DNA of 64,000 nt from Struthidea cinerea. Lineage: Eukaryota > Chordata > Aves > Passeriformes > Corcoracidae. The stretch is taken from assembly GCA_013397865.1 (NCBI GenBank), contig VZTI01001045.1, positions 124,333-188,332 on the forward strand, read 5' to 3'. Below the pieces are notes generated by a model. That model was given only the letters and a program-made list of their open reading frames with translations, was not told where the DNA came from and did no database searches. Positions 22,472 to 33,009 of this stretch are shown one piece after another. The position numbers and the translations under genes were made by a program. Each line of letters opens with the position of its first letter. Position 1 is the stretch's first letter.

Positions 22472-25180
22472 TTTTTTTGTTTGGGTTTGGGTAGAGAAAT
22501 ACAGTTACAAGTACTCCTTCCTGTCTATGCCAAGCCTGAAATGCAGGCAGGTAACAGCTTGAGAGAAAGCCAGCTCACATTATAGCAAAGTGGATTCACA
22601 CTCTGTTGTTGAATATTAGACACACACAGACTGACTGGCCTCCCCTGGAAGTTCAGTTCTGTCCCGCTTGGTGATCAATCTCAGCACTTCAAACAGCACA
22701 AAGCATCATGTGTTTTAGGCAAAAGGAACTCCAGATACAGAATTTAAACCTATTCCTACAATGGTGCTTTAATCACCCCAAAATGCTGACAGTAAATTCA
22801 CATTTTAATTAAGGGGGATGAATTATGCATGAGTGTGTAGTACTTTCTGTGTAAGTAGTAGATGAACACAGGGGCAGGTATGGTATGGATTGCAGGGATT
22901 TATCCTGACAGCTCAGGGGAAAGGCAGCCATTGAGGAAAGGGGTGACTCCAGGCAGGCAGCAAAGTGTGAAAATGGTCCTGTGACAAGCTACACGTTGTA
23001 TTATGATGTCTGAGAACTGAGTCCATCTTCTCCCTGTCACAACAACACAACACTGGAAAATCACATCACTGGAAGTTTACCCCTCCTGAACACATTTGGG
23101 TTGAATGTGTAGGAAAAGTGATGGCAAAATATCTGCCATCCCCAGCAGGGACATGCAAACACCAAAGTGACTGTTGGTGTTGCAGACTCCCAGGATTCTG
23201 CCATGTTTTGGCAGCTCATCTGTTACAAGTGTCACTCATCCCCACATAAAACCATAGCATTCCTCTGAGGAGGAGGAGGAGACAGGAGGAAGTCAGATTT
23301 TCTGGATGCAGAAACCAATATGCAATTGAGAGTACATGCAGACAGGACTCTTGGAAAACAAAACCACTGAGGGACACACTGGACCTCCAGTGGATGCTTG
23401 ATTTGTGACTACTTTGGGGATGTTTTACATCAGGAGTTCTTAGCAGTAGGAGGGGGCAACAGAGCATGACTATGGAATTATTTGAGATTTCGCTACCACT
23501 TCTGCCTCTCAGAGCTTTGACCTTCAAAACAGTTTCTGTTTTCAAGCAAAAAGATGTGAAAGACAAGAAAAAAATATTAAAACCACCAAGGCAAAAACCC
23601 CAAAGAATTGTGTCTGATTGGCACCACCCTGTCTTTGTGTCAAACTAATTTGACTGAGTTCCTTGACTTTCATATTTTAGCTGTTTGCTTTGGCATGGTG
23701 GCAGCAATTTCCTTCTTCAGCTGCAGTGGGATGAGTGTTCCAGCCCTTCCCTGTGTGTTGCTGGAGACATCACCCTCTCATATCCTTGTCTGAGGGGGGA
23801 CAAGGATACCTTGGGGATCAGGGAAGTGGCTCTTGAGCCTCGTGGTGAGGACATGCTCACCGTGACCTCGTCATGGACAAATGGATTTTGAGTACCTTGT
23901 TGATGAATATATAGAACCCCAAACGAAACAAAGGACAACAGTTTTAGTCTCTTCTTTCTGCTTTACAAAAATGGAAGGCTTGACAGGTCTGATAGCAACA
24001 GCATGTGTAACTTCTGTTATCCAAAGCTGACTGAAAACAAAGAAATGAAAGATTTACTGCAGTACAGAAGTTTGGGAAGTATTTTAAAATAATTAAAAAT
24101 GTCAGTGAAAGCCAAAATTGAATGTTACTGTTACTTTCACCTTTAATATGGTGAACTCAGCAAAAACAGAGCTCAGCACCATAGCACTCATCCAAGTTGT
24201 GACAGTCCTGCACCAGGAGCACTGGCTTCTCCCCTTCTCAAGGTACACAACATAAAGCTGCTGCATATTTCCAGACAAGAGGTTCTTAGGAAGTTGTAGG
24301 AAGTTGTGAGGATGTTGTATGGAAGAGGGCCAGAATTTGGACACTGCTGCTACCTCATGGCCCATTAAAAATTATCTCTAATGGGCAGCCATGCCTTACT
24401 GTCAAAACCAAACCTTTTATTTTGAGATGTTGCATACAGACATAAGATCCTTTGCCAACAATTCTGTCCTAAAGCTCCACAATTCAACTGCAACAACGAG
24501 GACAGTTCAAGATTGAAGAGGTCTGAATAATTTAATAAAGTATTACAAAAGACTTCAGAGAGCTTTGCTATTCATTTCCACATGCATCAGCTCACCAGCA
24601 ACTTTAAAAGTTTTATTTGGGGTTATTTTTTACTAAGCATATAGCAGCTATCTATTTAAATTAAATAGCTACCAGAGACTATCCATTAGCTTCATATAGG
24701 CCACTGAGCAGTCACCAGTAGACATTTTTATCTGTTTCTAACCTTGTCTGAAGTCAAGCTTATGACCTTGAAGCACGTCAGTATAGTCCCTAGCCAGCTC
24801 CCTCGGTGAGCCTCTGTGCTTGTTTCTCTTTTCCTCCTTGAATTTTTCCTTTTTGTGTGTGTGTGTGTGCTCCTGGTGACATGAAGGGTAATTGTAATTG
24901 GTTTGGCCAACAGAGGGTACACCTAATGTCCCTTTTGAAGAGTTGCTCTCCTCAAGGCTGGCTCTGAAAACACGCGTGGAAAGAAAACTACTGAAGTTTT
25001 GATGATGGAAGTGGTGGCAGGTATCAACATCTCTCTGCTCCTCTGTGAACACTGAAAAGTGTTAGCAGAGAAATTTTCCAGCTTTTTGCAGCACTCTGTG
25101 AGAGCTCTGTTTCTCACAGAAACTATGACAAACAGTGCTACAATTGTGTAAGCAAACTTTCTCTATCTTGCACCTGCAGT
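22472..25180. other. Unique, mostly AT-rich non-coding DNA
   Basis: No exon or known repeat is recognised. A short (TG)8 run lies at 24855-24869, and an 11-base near duplication, AGGAAGTTGT twice, lies near 24289-24308. The section 24370-24720 is AT-rich. Open frames do not exceed 116 codons. Confidence 0.55.
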
Positions 25181-25391
25181 TGTTGTGTAGTATTGTTATG
25201 ATATTGTCTGAGAAAAATATTCTGAAAGGTTTCAGCCAACCGGTTCGGGAGGCGGATGGTCGGTGACCAATGACCTTATGCCATGCTGGCGACCCAAGTT
25301 ATATAAACTGATTTATAATTAAATAAATGAGTTATTATTGCTCCTAAACTTGTCGTGCCGTTCCTCGCCGTTAGTGCCGCTCACAGCGACA
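25181..25391 (+). mobile_element. Probable solo LTR (short ERV-type)
   Basis: This stretch of about 210 bases starts TGTTGTG and ends GCGACA, giving the TG/CA ends expected of an LTR. Inside, in the right order, are a CCAAT box (near 25267), a TATA box (TTATATAAAC, 25299-25308), an AATAAA signal (25322-25327), and a final CpG-rich part with the word GCCGTTAGTGCCGC. TATA and AATAAA are only about 20 bases apart, which implies a very short R region as in alpharetrovirus-like LTRs. No internal viral genes flank it. A clear target duplication was not found, so the ends are uncertain. Confidence 0.6.
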
Positions 25392-25839
25392 CTCCTCCAC
25401 AGACCTCAAGGTGATAAGTTACTTTTTGATCTCAGTCAGAGTCTTCTGGGCTTCTGCCACGAAGAAGGCAAAAAAGCCATCCACTCTGAGCTGCTGATGT
25501 ATTTGCCTTTGTTTTGCTCTTTAGCCAAACCGTCCAGCACCAGAGGTGGATGTTTGACTCACACCAGTGTGACTGTGCATTTCACACAGCACGGTCCATT
25601 TGGTTGCTGTGCCTTTGCTTGAAGCAGGTCATGGGGAAGAATCAAGCTCCTTCCTTCAGAGACAGTGAAATCCCCCCAGTCCAAGCAGGCTTAGCCAAAG
25701 GGAGAGGAGCCTGTCTGTCACCTTCTGTGCAGCTCCAGGTGTGGAGGTAGCCTGCAGAAGTCTCTGTAGCAGGACACTGCTGTAACGACCTTCACATCTC
25801 TTCATCCTGAAATGACTCAGAAGATCTCCAGATGAGCTG
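25392..25839. other. Unique non-coding DNA between LTR and CR1
   Basis: No gene or repeat is recognised in this stretch of about 450 bases. The open frames here (94 codons or fewer) lack any family resemblance. Confidence 0.5.
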
Positions 25840-26108
25840 GGCTTTCAACCAGAAAAGATGGCATTGTCCAAATGCTTCTTGAGCTCTGTCAGGCTGATGC
25901 TGTGACCACTGCCCTGGGGAGGCTGTTCAGTGCCCAACCACCCTCTGGGGGAAGAACCTTTTCCTGATATCCAACCTAAACCTGCCCTCAGATCCTGTCA
26001 CTGTCACCACAGAGCAGAGATCAGAGCCTGCCCCTCCTCTGCCCCTCACGAGGACTTGTAACTGTGGTGAGGTCTCCCCTCAGTCTCCTCCAGGCTGAAC
26101 AGATGTAC
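25840..26108 (-). mobile_element. CR1 LINE, inverted 5' segment
   Basis: Read on the plus strand this is antisense CR1. GCATTGTCCAAATGCTTCTT starts it; then come words for the CR1 C-terminal coding and 3' region such as CCACCCTCTGGGGGAAGAAC, TTTTCCTGATATCCAACC, TGAGGTCTCCCCTCAGTCTC and CTCCAGGCTGAACAG. The segment is long and well preserved. It directly abuts a plus-strand CR1 3' tail, and the two together look like one insertion with an inverted 5' part. Confidence 0.9.
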
Positions 26109-26183
26109 CCATCTGTGGAAGAGAGTTGGATGAGGTGATTTTTGAAGGTCTCTTCCAACCCAAACCATTCTGTGATTCTGTGA
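26109..26183 (+). mobile_element. CR1 LINE 3' tail
   Basis: GGTCTCTTCCAACCC followed by AAACCATTCTGTGATTCTGTGA is the typical avian CR1 3' end with its short terminal ATTCTGTG repeats. It follows GTTGGATGAGGTGATTTTTG, also CR1. Orientation is opposite to the adjoining CR1 segment on the left. Confidence 0.93.
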
Positions 26184-26984
26184 ATGACTCACAATTCCAC
26201 GACTGGTGAAGGAGCACAAGAATTAGATAAACAGATTATAAGAGAATCTGGAAGAAAACAGAGTTTCTAAAGGAACCAGGCAAAACCAGTAATCAGGATG
26301 AGGTGAAAGGCATTTCAGGAATCTAGGCTCATTAAGAGTAGGTGCTCAGTGGAGAGAGTGTGGCCAGAAGAACTGAAGAACTGCAGGACACGTTTCCAGC
26401 TATAAGGAAACTCTCAACAAAATGAAGCTAGAAGCACCCAGATGTCCAAGATAGTTGCACTTATGGCTGAGAGAGACTGAAAGAAAATATTTGAGAATTT
26501 AACCAAACTGCCAGGTTGGTGCATATATGTTTCTTGGATGGGAAAAGAACGTAAATCTTTAATGGAAGAATAAGCACTGCTTAATATGAGTTATAATTCT
26601 TTTAATGAAACCAAAAGAGACATTTAAGGAGACAAAACTCATACCATTTTTTGTATGCTTGTGCTACAGCAAAGCAGGAAGAGGCCTAAGGCATTTGACT
26701 TGTCACACATGCCACAGATATTAGACCAAGTCAAATGAAGATTATCGTTAAAATAACACAAGAAAATGAAACATAGATTTACTCACATTCTTCTGAGAAA
26801 GCTGAGTTTATTCCAGGATATTGCTTTCGCTGTACAGAGACAGCCCAACCAACAGCCCCAGCTAAGCAGGGGCCCTCAGCCCTGTTCCTGGCAGTTGTGG
26901 TGTGCCAGGCAGAGCCATTCCCAGCCCAGCACACCCCTGCAGGCACCTGGGCTGCAGGTGCCTCACTGCCACCTTTACTGCACT
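26184..26984. other. Unique non-coding DNA, AT-rich
   Basis: Nothing is recognised. The plus-strand open frame of 214 codons (26766-27410) starts here but runs through a CR1 tail, so it is not taken as a gene. Confidence 0.5.
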
Positions 26985-27076
26985 CATTCTAGTGAAAGGT
27001 GTCCCTGCCCATGGCAGGGGCATTGGAACTGGCTGATCTTTAAGGTCCCTTCCAACCCAAACCATTCTGTGATTCT
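26985..27076 (+). mobile_element. CR1 LINE 3' tail
   Basis: AGTGAAAGGTGTCCCTGCCC, ATGGCAGGGGCATTGGAACT and AAGGTCCCTTCCAACCC then AAACCATTCTGTGATTC form a standard avian CR1 3' end in the plus direction, 5'-truncated. Sequence to the left is not recognisable as CR1. Confidence 0.93.
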
Positions 27077-28720
27077 TTCCACTTCCCAGATAAACCTGGT
27101 GTTCTTCACCAGGGACCTCCTGCTCATGGGATGCTGCTGCCCACCTGCCCCAAACCTGCCACCCCCCATCTCCCTCCATGTCCCTCCACATCCCTACAAA
27201 TGCTTCCGTGTTCCTCCACCTCCCTGGGCTGCTACACCCTGGGAAAAGGAGGGAGCATTAAATCAACTGTTCTGCTGGGACAGGTGCAAAATGTGCTTCT
27301 TTTATCTGTTTCTTTCTGCACAGATCAGGGAGGAATGCCAGGAACAGCCAGTGTCACCCTTGCCCCCGGGGGTGGGGTACACCCCCTTCCTGATGTGTTT
27401 CTGGAGCTGAGCTGTGTCAGCTGCCCAGCAGGATCATTCCTTGCAGATCCTGGCACCCAGATCTGTTCTTGTTCTTGGTCTCTCAGCACTCAGAGTGGTG
27501 TGCACCTGTAGTGCAGATGAGGAGCTGGGAGGTGGAGCTGATGGGAAGTGATACAGGCCAGTGTGCAGCGTGCCAGCTCCGAGGGGACATAGCTCAGCCT
27601 GGCAAAATCAGATGCAAAATAACTCATTTGGCCAGAGATAACCAAGCAGATGAGGGAGGATGGGCTGGTTAGGCAGTGCAGCTTCACAGTGGTGCCTGCA
27701 GTGCAAGGAGAGAAATCGGACACAAGAGTTGCACTGCACTGTGTATCCCATGTGGAGAGAGTTGTCATCCTAGTGCTCATCACCCTCTCCCTGAATGTCT
27801 TCTTCAAGCGGTGACAAGACTGAGAGTGAACCAAAAAGGGAGACAAAGTTCTGTGGAAAAGGAAAAGGGGCACAGGGGTGGTCACAGGGGGAGCTGAGCC
27901 TCCAAGCTGCGAATGAAGCGCTCAGGAAATGGTTGCCCACGGAGGCAGGTCCTGCTGTTCTCCATCGATGGCAGTGCAGGCGGTTCCAGCAGGGACAGCA
28001 GGGATCAAGGCTGCAAGGGAAAGGGAAGGAAAAGCACTGTGTGCTTAACAGGATTACCCTCTGCTGAGAAGGAGCTCCCCAGCTAAATAAACCCTGCTAT
28101 GAGGTACACATTGGGGTTTCTGCTGCCTTTTCCCAGCTACTGCTTCAGTCCCCACCTTATCCAATTTCCCAAATTTGCCAAACCTGTGGTGGCCTGGGAA
28201 AAGGCACAGCAGGCATGGGAACCACAGCAGGCACAAGACAATGTGAAGAGTGAGCTGAGGCTGAAAGCAGCTACAACACCACACCATTGCTAAAATCCAG
28301 AGTGATTCCCTTGAGGCCTCTTAGGTGTGGGATTTATTTATTTATTTTTCAAACTGAAGATGCTGTTTGTCAATGGAGAGATGATGCAGGCTGGGAGCCA
28401 TGCTCAGCTGATACCCTGCATTCCTGCTGGGACACAAGATGGAAACAGAGCTCTGACTCCTCAGGTGGTGGTTGGAGGCACAGCTGGGTTCAGTGTCACT
28501 CGCCCTGCTCACAGAGGGTGTTAGAGCTCTTGACTGGGCTGATGCTATCCTGTGAAACAAGGAGCTGTACAGCTACTGTACCACCTCTCTCCTCCTTCCC
28601 ACCCCTTTCCCAGTTCCCCTCCATTTTTGTATCAGCATTTCCAGGGAAGAAACTGCATTGTTTAACCCAGATTTGCACTCTGAATAACAAGTGGAGCATT
28701 TCAAGGAAAGGAAAGAGGGA
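27077..28720. other. Unique non-coding DNA
   Basis: No recognisable exon or repeat. The section 27120-27240 is C-rich on the plus strand. Open frames up to 160 codons (28287-28769, plus) have no domain and overlap a tandem duplication at their end. Confidence 0.5.
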
Positions 28721-28819
28721 GCAGGGAGAGCTCCTGAGGTGCTTAAGAATTGGAAAAGCAGAGGAATAAAGCAGAGAGAGCTCCTGAGATGCTCAGGACT
28801 GGAAAATCAGCAGTGCACA
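28721..28819 (+). repeat. 50-bp tandem duplication (2 units)
   Basis: Two adjacent units start GCAGGGAGAGCTCCTGAGGT (28721) and GCAGAGAGAGCTCCTGAGAT (28771). Both continue through TGCT..G.A.TGGAAAA.CAG. Units are 50 bases apart and differ by several substitutions and a small indel, so the duplication is not recent. Confidence 0.8.
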
Positions 28820-31724
28820 GTTGCTGGGAGCATGAACAGGAGTACCCGGAGAGCACGGCAACCACACACTAAGAGCTGCCTGCACTCTGTAGATCCCTGT
28901 AAGGAGCTTATGGGAGTCCTGGGAGCAGGGAGGAGCAGACAGGGTGCACAAGGAGCTAGTGAGGGGAAGGCATCCCTGCTATGGGAAGCCAGGTAGGTGT
29001 GCAGCAAAGTGTGACACACACACCCCTGTCCAAGACACACACGGGCAAATATCAGCCACTAGGGAGGAGCCTCGGTGTATGAAAACCCCTAAGAGTTTTG
29101 CAGTGGAGCTCAATGAGAACCAAAGCTGGATCTTCCTCATATTCTTGCAGGAATTTTCAGGTTTCTTTAGGGTACAAACCCTGGTGCAGAGTACTGGGGG
29201 GGCTGTTTCTTGCTTGCTTTAAACTAGAAGCAGTTCCAACAGCACAGAGCCTGGTGTGGATAGAAGAAACTCAAGGTCTTATGCTGAGGGAGGGAATTTG
29301 GTGGGACAGATGGAGGCACTTTAGGTCCTACAGGAGAGAAGTGGTGCAGGCTGTTGGGCTGAGATGGGGAGATGGAAAAGCCTTTGGTGCTCTGCTGCAT
29401 CCTGCAGGGAATAGACAAGAGGATAAGGTGAAGAAGACTCTAGAAATTACTTCCTCCAGGAAGCTGGCAAATTTATGGAAGGGTCACTCCGTCCGCAAGC
29501 TGTCCTTGCTTTTCTACACCAATATTGGAAGGAGCATTGCACCACTTCATCCTACTCCTTACCCTGGCCTCTCCAAGCCTCTGGCATGGCAGGCTGATGG
29601 GGAGGCAGCTGGCCCAGCCCCGGTTCCACACAGCAGGACACTTTCCAGTCAGACAAGCTCCGACCCCATAGCACACAATGCTTTCGCTTTGCAAATTACT
29701 CATGGCATTTCCTGTAAACACCATCAGCACCTACGGGCTGTGAGCAGGGAGACACAGTGACATTATAAAATGTCTTCTGAAAGGGCAGCCCTGCCTCCTT
29801 TCTTCCATTATTTGCCAGTTTCCATGTTTGGGAGAGATAGAAATTGGAGCAGGGAGTGGAGTGTGGGGAAATCCGAAGCTGCTTGGGAGGAGGGCAACCT
29901 TATCAGAACCTCAGGACAGTACTTTCCAAAGCTGTCCAAAACCTTGGCGTGGAGCACTTCTTTCCCTAGAAAACTTTGGATAAGAAAAGATGAGGAGTGC
30001 CCTGGTTGCTTACCAGTTTCCCATCCAACGTCTGTACACACTGTGCCTGAGGAAAAAATGCTTGTGGTCTAAATGTCAGGGTAGAAAGCAAGCCTGGAGA
30101 GGACATACAGGCAAACAGACCTGCAATCTAAATAAAATATTACCAATCTCCGTGCTTTAAAGTTCCCCAAATTGTGACACTGGATTAAAAAATGGCTTAA
30201 GTATTGTGCTTTGAAAAGGAATGAGAAAATAGGCAAACAAAGAAACCTCAGTCTCCCGTAAGGTCTATTTGTCTTCTGACATCTTTGTTTTCAGGTTCAC
30301 TGGGGAGGGGTTTAACCATCTCCCGAGGACTGTGACATGTAGAAGCAGCATAAAAATTGACGTCTTGGATTGTCATGTGACTGCAAACATCCAGGCATGT
30401 AGAAAGCAACAAACATCACAAGATTCAGGATTCATCATAAGAGCGAGGAGCCGTCACGTAATCTGCCACTAGCACGAAGCAAAGCTGACTGACGGTGTCA
30501 CCTTACACTGGCATAAACTAATGAATTGCTGTAAAAACAGGCTCCAAGGACTTTTGAAAGTCGAGTTTATTTTCCCCTTGTTTGTTTTATGGTGTCCTCA
30601 GTCAGGACAAGGGGAGTCACCTTGCCAGGAGGTTTGTAAAGACCCATTTTTTTCCCTCAAAGGCTCACAGTCCAGTGTGTGATGGAGTACAGCAAAGGGA
30701 CTGACAGGACCAGAGCAATGAGCCAAGAAGATATGTAAAGCCTGGACAGAAGTTATTGCTCTGGAGTGGATAGAGAAAAAGACAAAACAATTATCTGCAT
30801 GATGCACTATCACAAAATATGTGAAAGTTAAATAGACACAGGCAGCTAATTCGACCTGTCAAGTTCCGTGGCTGTGCTGGGGCTGTGCCAGAAGGATTGG
30901 TGCCATCTGGTCCATGGCCGTGATGGAGGCTTCGATTAGAGGAGGAACATTAATGGATGGATGATGCCAGGGCAGATGCAGGGCAGGCAGAAGGGGCAAG
31001 AGCAGGGAGACACTGCAAGACGCAGTCAGGTGGCAGCACATTTGGAATTATTTCGGAATGAAATATCCAAGGCTTAATTTTATTCCAGATTTCTGAGCCC
31101 ACTTCCACTGAGTTCTGTCCTTTTCTAAGAACAGTCAAAACCCTCTTTCTGCTGCCCATCACAAGGGAGTGTAGTGGTCTCTTGTAGGAATCCCAATACT
31201 CTTTTTCAGACCACAGCAATCTGAGACTATCCCAGGGGGAATTTCTGATACTCTCTGCTCCTGCAGATTAACCTGGAAAAGGGGAAGAGACTCCTGTAGT
31301 AGAGAGGAAAACTAGTTAAATCTGTGTTTCTAAACCTCTAAGAACCCAAATCTGTTCTGACTCAGCAGGATCAAAATACCTGTATTTGGGCAGACTGGAT
31401 TCTCATCCCAAACCTCCCACTTCCTCTCCAAAACCACTGTGCTCCCACGCAGCAAGTTTTGTGTGGGATGTTTCCTTGCTGCTCTGAGTGTCATCTGAAA
31501 CCCTCACCCCAGGTTACACATTGACCCACGGTGTCACGCCCAGTGAGCAGGAACACTGGCAAACGGGCAGGCACTGTGCATGGCCTCCCTGTTACACCTC
31601 CCCAGGGCAGCCAGCAGCTCTCTCAGGCTCTGATGGGCAACTTTGAGAAGATTTTTGCCTCCTACCAGCAAAGTCTCCAGGGGAGATGCCAAAGCAAGGG
31701 GCTGGATCATCATCCGGCTGGCAG
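28820..31724. other. Unique non-coding DNA
   Basis: The longest open frame of the window lies here (29098-29760, plus, 220 codons). Its translation has no hydrophobic segments, repeats or motifs I recognise, no upstream exon signal was seen, and the base texture is like its surroundings. A part at 30330-30540 has scattered CpGs and ATG-rich AT segments (GTCACGTAATC, GTCATGTGACTG) that could be a regulatory element. No repeats are recognised. Confidence 0.5.
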
Positions 31725-31905
31725 AAAATCATAGGATATTTTGGGTTGGAAGGGACCTTAAAGATCATCTCATTCCCACCCCCTGCCATGGGCAGGGACA
31801 CCTCCCACTAACACAGGTTGATCAGAGCCCTGTCCAGCCTGGCCTTGGACACCTCCAGGGAAGGGTTCCTCGGTCTTTTCCTGGTATCCCAGCTATCCGA
31901 ACCTT
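31725..31905 (-). mobile_element. CR1 LINE 3' end
   Basis: Antisense CR1 begins at AATCATAGGATATTTTGGGT, continues TGGAAGGGACCTTAAAGATC, CCCTGCCATGGGCAGGGACA and CAGCCTGGCCTTGGACACCT, then becomes patchy with GTCTTTTCCTGGTATCC near 31875. That last part matches a more upstream CR1 block, so an internal deletion is likely. The 3' end is at the left. Confidence 0.94.
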
Positions 31906-32450
31906 CATGAAAATGTTTTTTCAGAGGGTATCAGGACAAGCAAGGCCCTGATTGAGGATTAAGAACCCATTAAAAAAAACTCAGAGGAGTTTTGTGCCAC
32001 TTCCCGTTTCAGAGGAGGACATCAGGATGCAGAGAAGGGAGGGTGCTCCCTAGAGACCGGGGGCAGCTGGGTGCGAGGGTGACCCCGGCACTGGCCATGC
32101 CCTCGGTGACAGGCACCATCCTGCAGGATCCACACATGGCAGACAGACCTGGGGGGTTCTGGAGGCCCATGGACAGCCCCCAGCAGAGTGAGGGGATGAG
32201 CCAGGGTCAGGATCCACTCAAGAGCTGAAGGAGACAGGGCTGAGGGCAGGGCTGGAGACAAGATGCCTACAGCACAGACCTCAGGGCTATCCAAGGGACA
32301 GGGCTGGAGACAGACACACCTCAACCTGAGGCCAGGAGGGGACTGGAAGCCCCAGGTGGGGCTGAAATGAGGCTCCAGAACCCATGGCCAGGGTGTGGGG
32401 GGAAGCTCCTGGTGAGACTGGTCAGGGCTGTCAAGGATTATTAAGAGCCC
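31906..32450. other. GC-rich unique DNA left of a solo LTR
   Basis: No repeat or exon is recognised in this stretch of about 545 bases. It is G-rich on the plus strand with many CAGGG and GGGCTG words, which leaves long minus-strand frames (32022-32543, 173 codons) that continue into the LTR and are not believed. Confidence 0.5.
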
Positions 32451-33009
32451 TGTGCTGGTTTTGGCTGGGGCAGAGTTACTTTTCGTGGCAGTGGCTGGTG
32501 CGGGGCTGTGTCTGGGTTTGTGCTGAAGCAGTGCTGGTGGCACAGGGCTCTTTCAGCTGCTGCTGAGCAGCTCTCACACAGGGCCGAGGCCTTTCCTGCC
32601 CCTCAGCCCAGCGAGGGGGCTGGGGGTGCACAAGGAGAGGGGAGGGGACACGGCCGGGACCCCAGGGGTGCCCCACACCGTGCTCAGGATACAGAGCTGG
32701 GGGGAGAAGGAGGAAGGGGGGGATGTTTGGAGTGATTAATTTGTCTTCCCATTTGTCACTGTTATCTGTGATGGAGCCCTGCTGGCCTGGGGCTGGCTGA
32801 ACTCCGGCCTGCCATGGGAAGTGGGGAAAGAATTTTGTGTTTTGCTTTTCTGAAACACACAGCCTTTGCTTTCCCTGTTAAAACGCCTTTATCTCAACAC
32901 AGTTTTCTCACTTTTGCCCCTCCAGTTCTTTCCTCCATCCCACTGTGGGGGGTGAGCGAGCGGCTGTGTGGGGCTGAGCTGCCGGCTGGGGTTAAGCAAT
33001 GACAAACCC
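32446..33009 (+). mobile_element. Solo LTR, passerine ERVL-type, with target duplication
   Basis: The LTR itself spans 32451-33004, starts TGTGCTGGTTTTGGCTGGGG and ends in AATGACA. Internal words fit a very common songbird LTR that I recall as TguLTR5-like: GGGGTGCACAAGGAG, GGATGTTTGGAGTGATT, TTTGTCTTCCCATTTG, CCTTTATCTCAACAC, and GAGCGAGCGGCTG near the end. Flanking bases AGCCC (32446-32450) and AACCC (33005-33009) form a 5-base duplication with one mismatch, as expected for ERVL. Compared with my memory of the consensus, the promoter part near 32678-32700 is shortened and its TATA box is degraded to GGATACAGAG. No viral genes are present. Confidence 0.92.

Noticed and set aside
26766..27410. 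Plus-strand open frame of 214 codons
   Set aside because: It reads straight through a CR1 3' tail at 26985-27076, so it cannot be a conserved protein in this form.
29098..29760. Longest open frame in the window (220 codons, plus strand) as a gene
   Set aside because: It has no recognisable domain, signal or transmembrane segment and no splice context, and its base texture matches its surroundings. Frames of this size are expected by chance in 64 kb read in six frames.
32022..32543. Minus-strand open frame of 173 codons
   Set aside because: It runs into the solo LTR beginning at 32451 and follows GC-rich composition.
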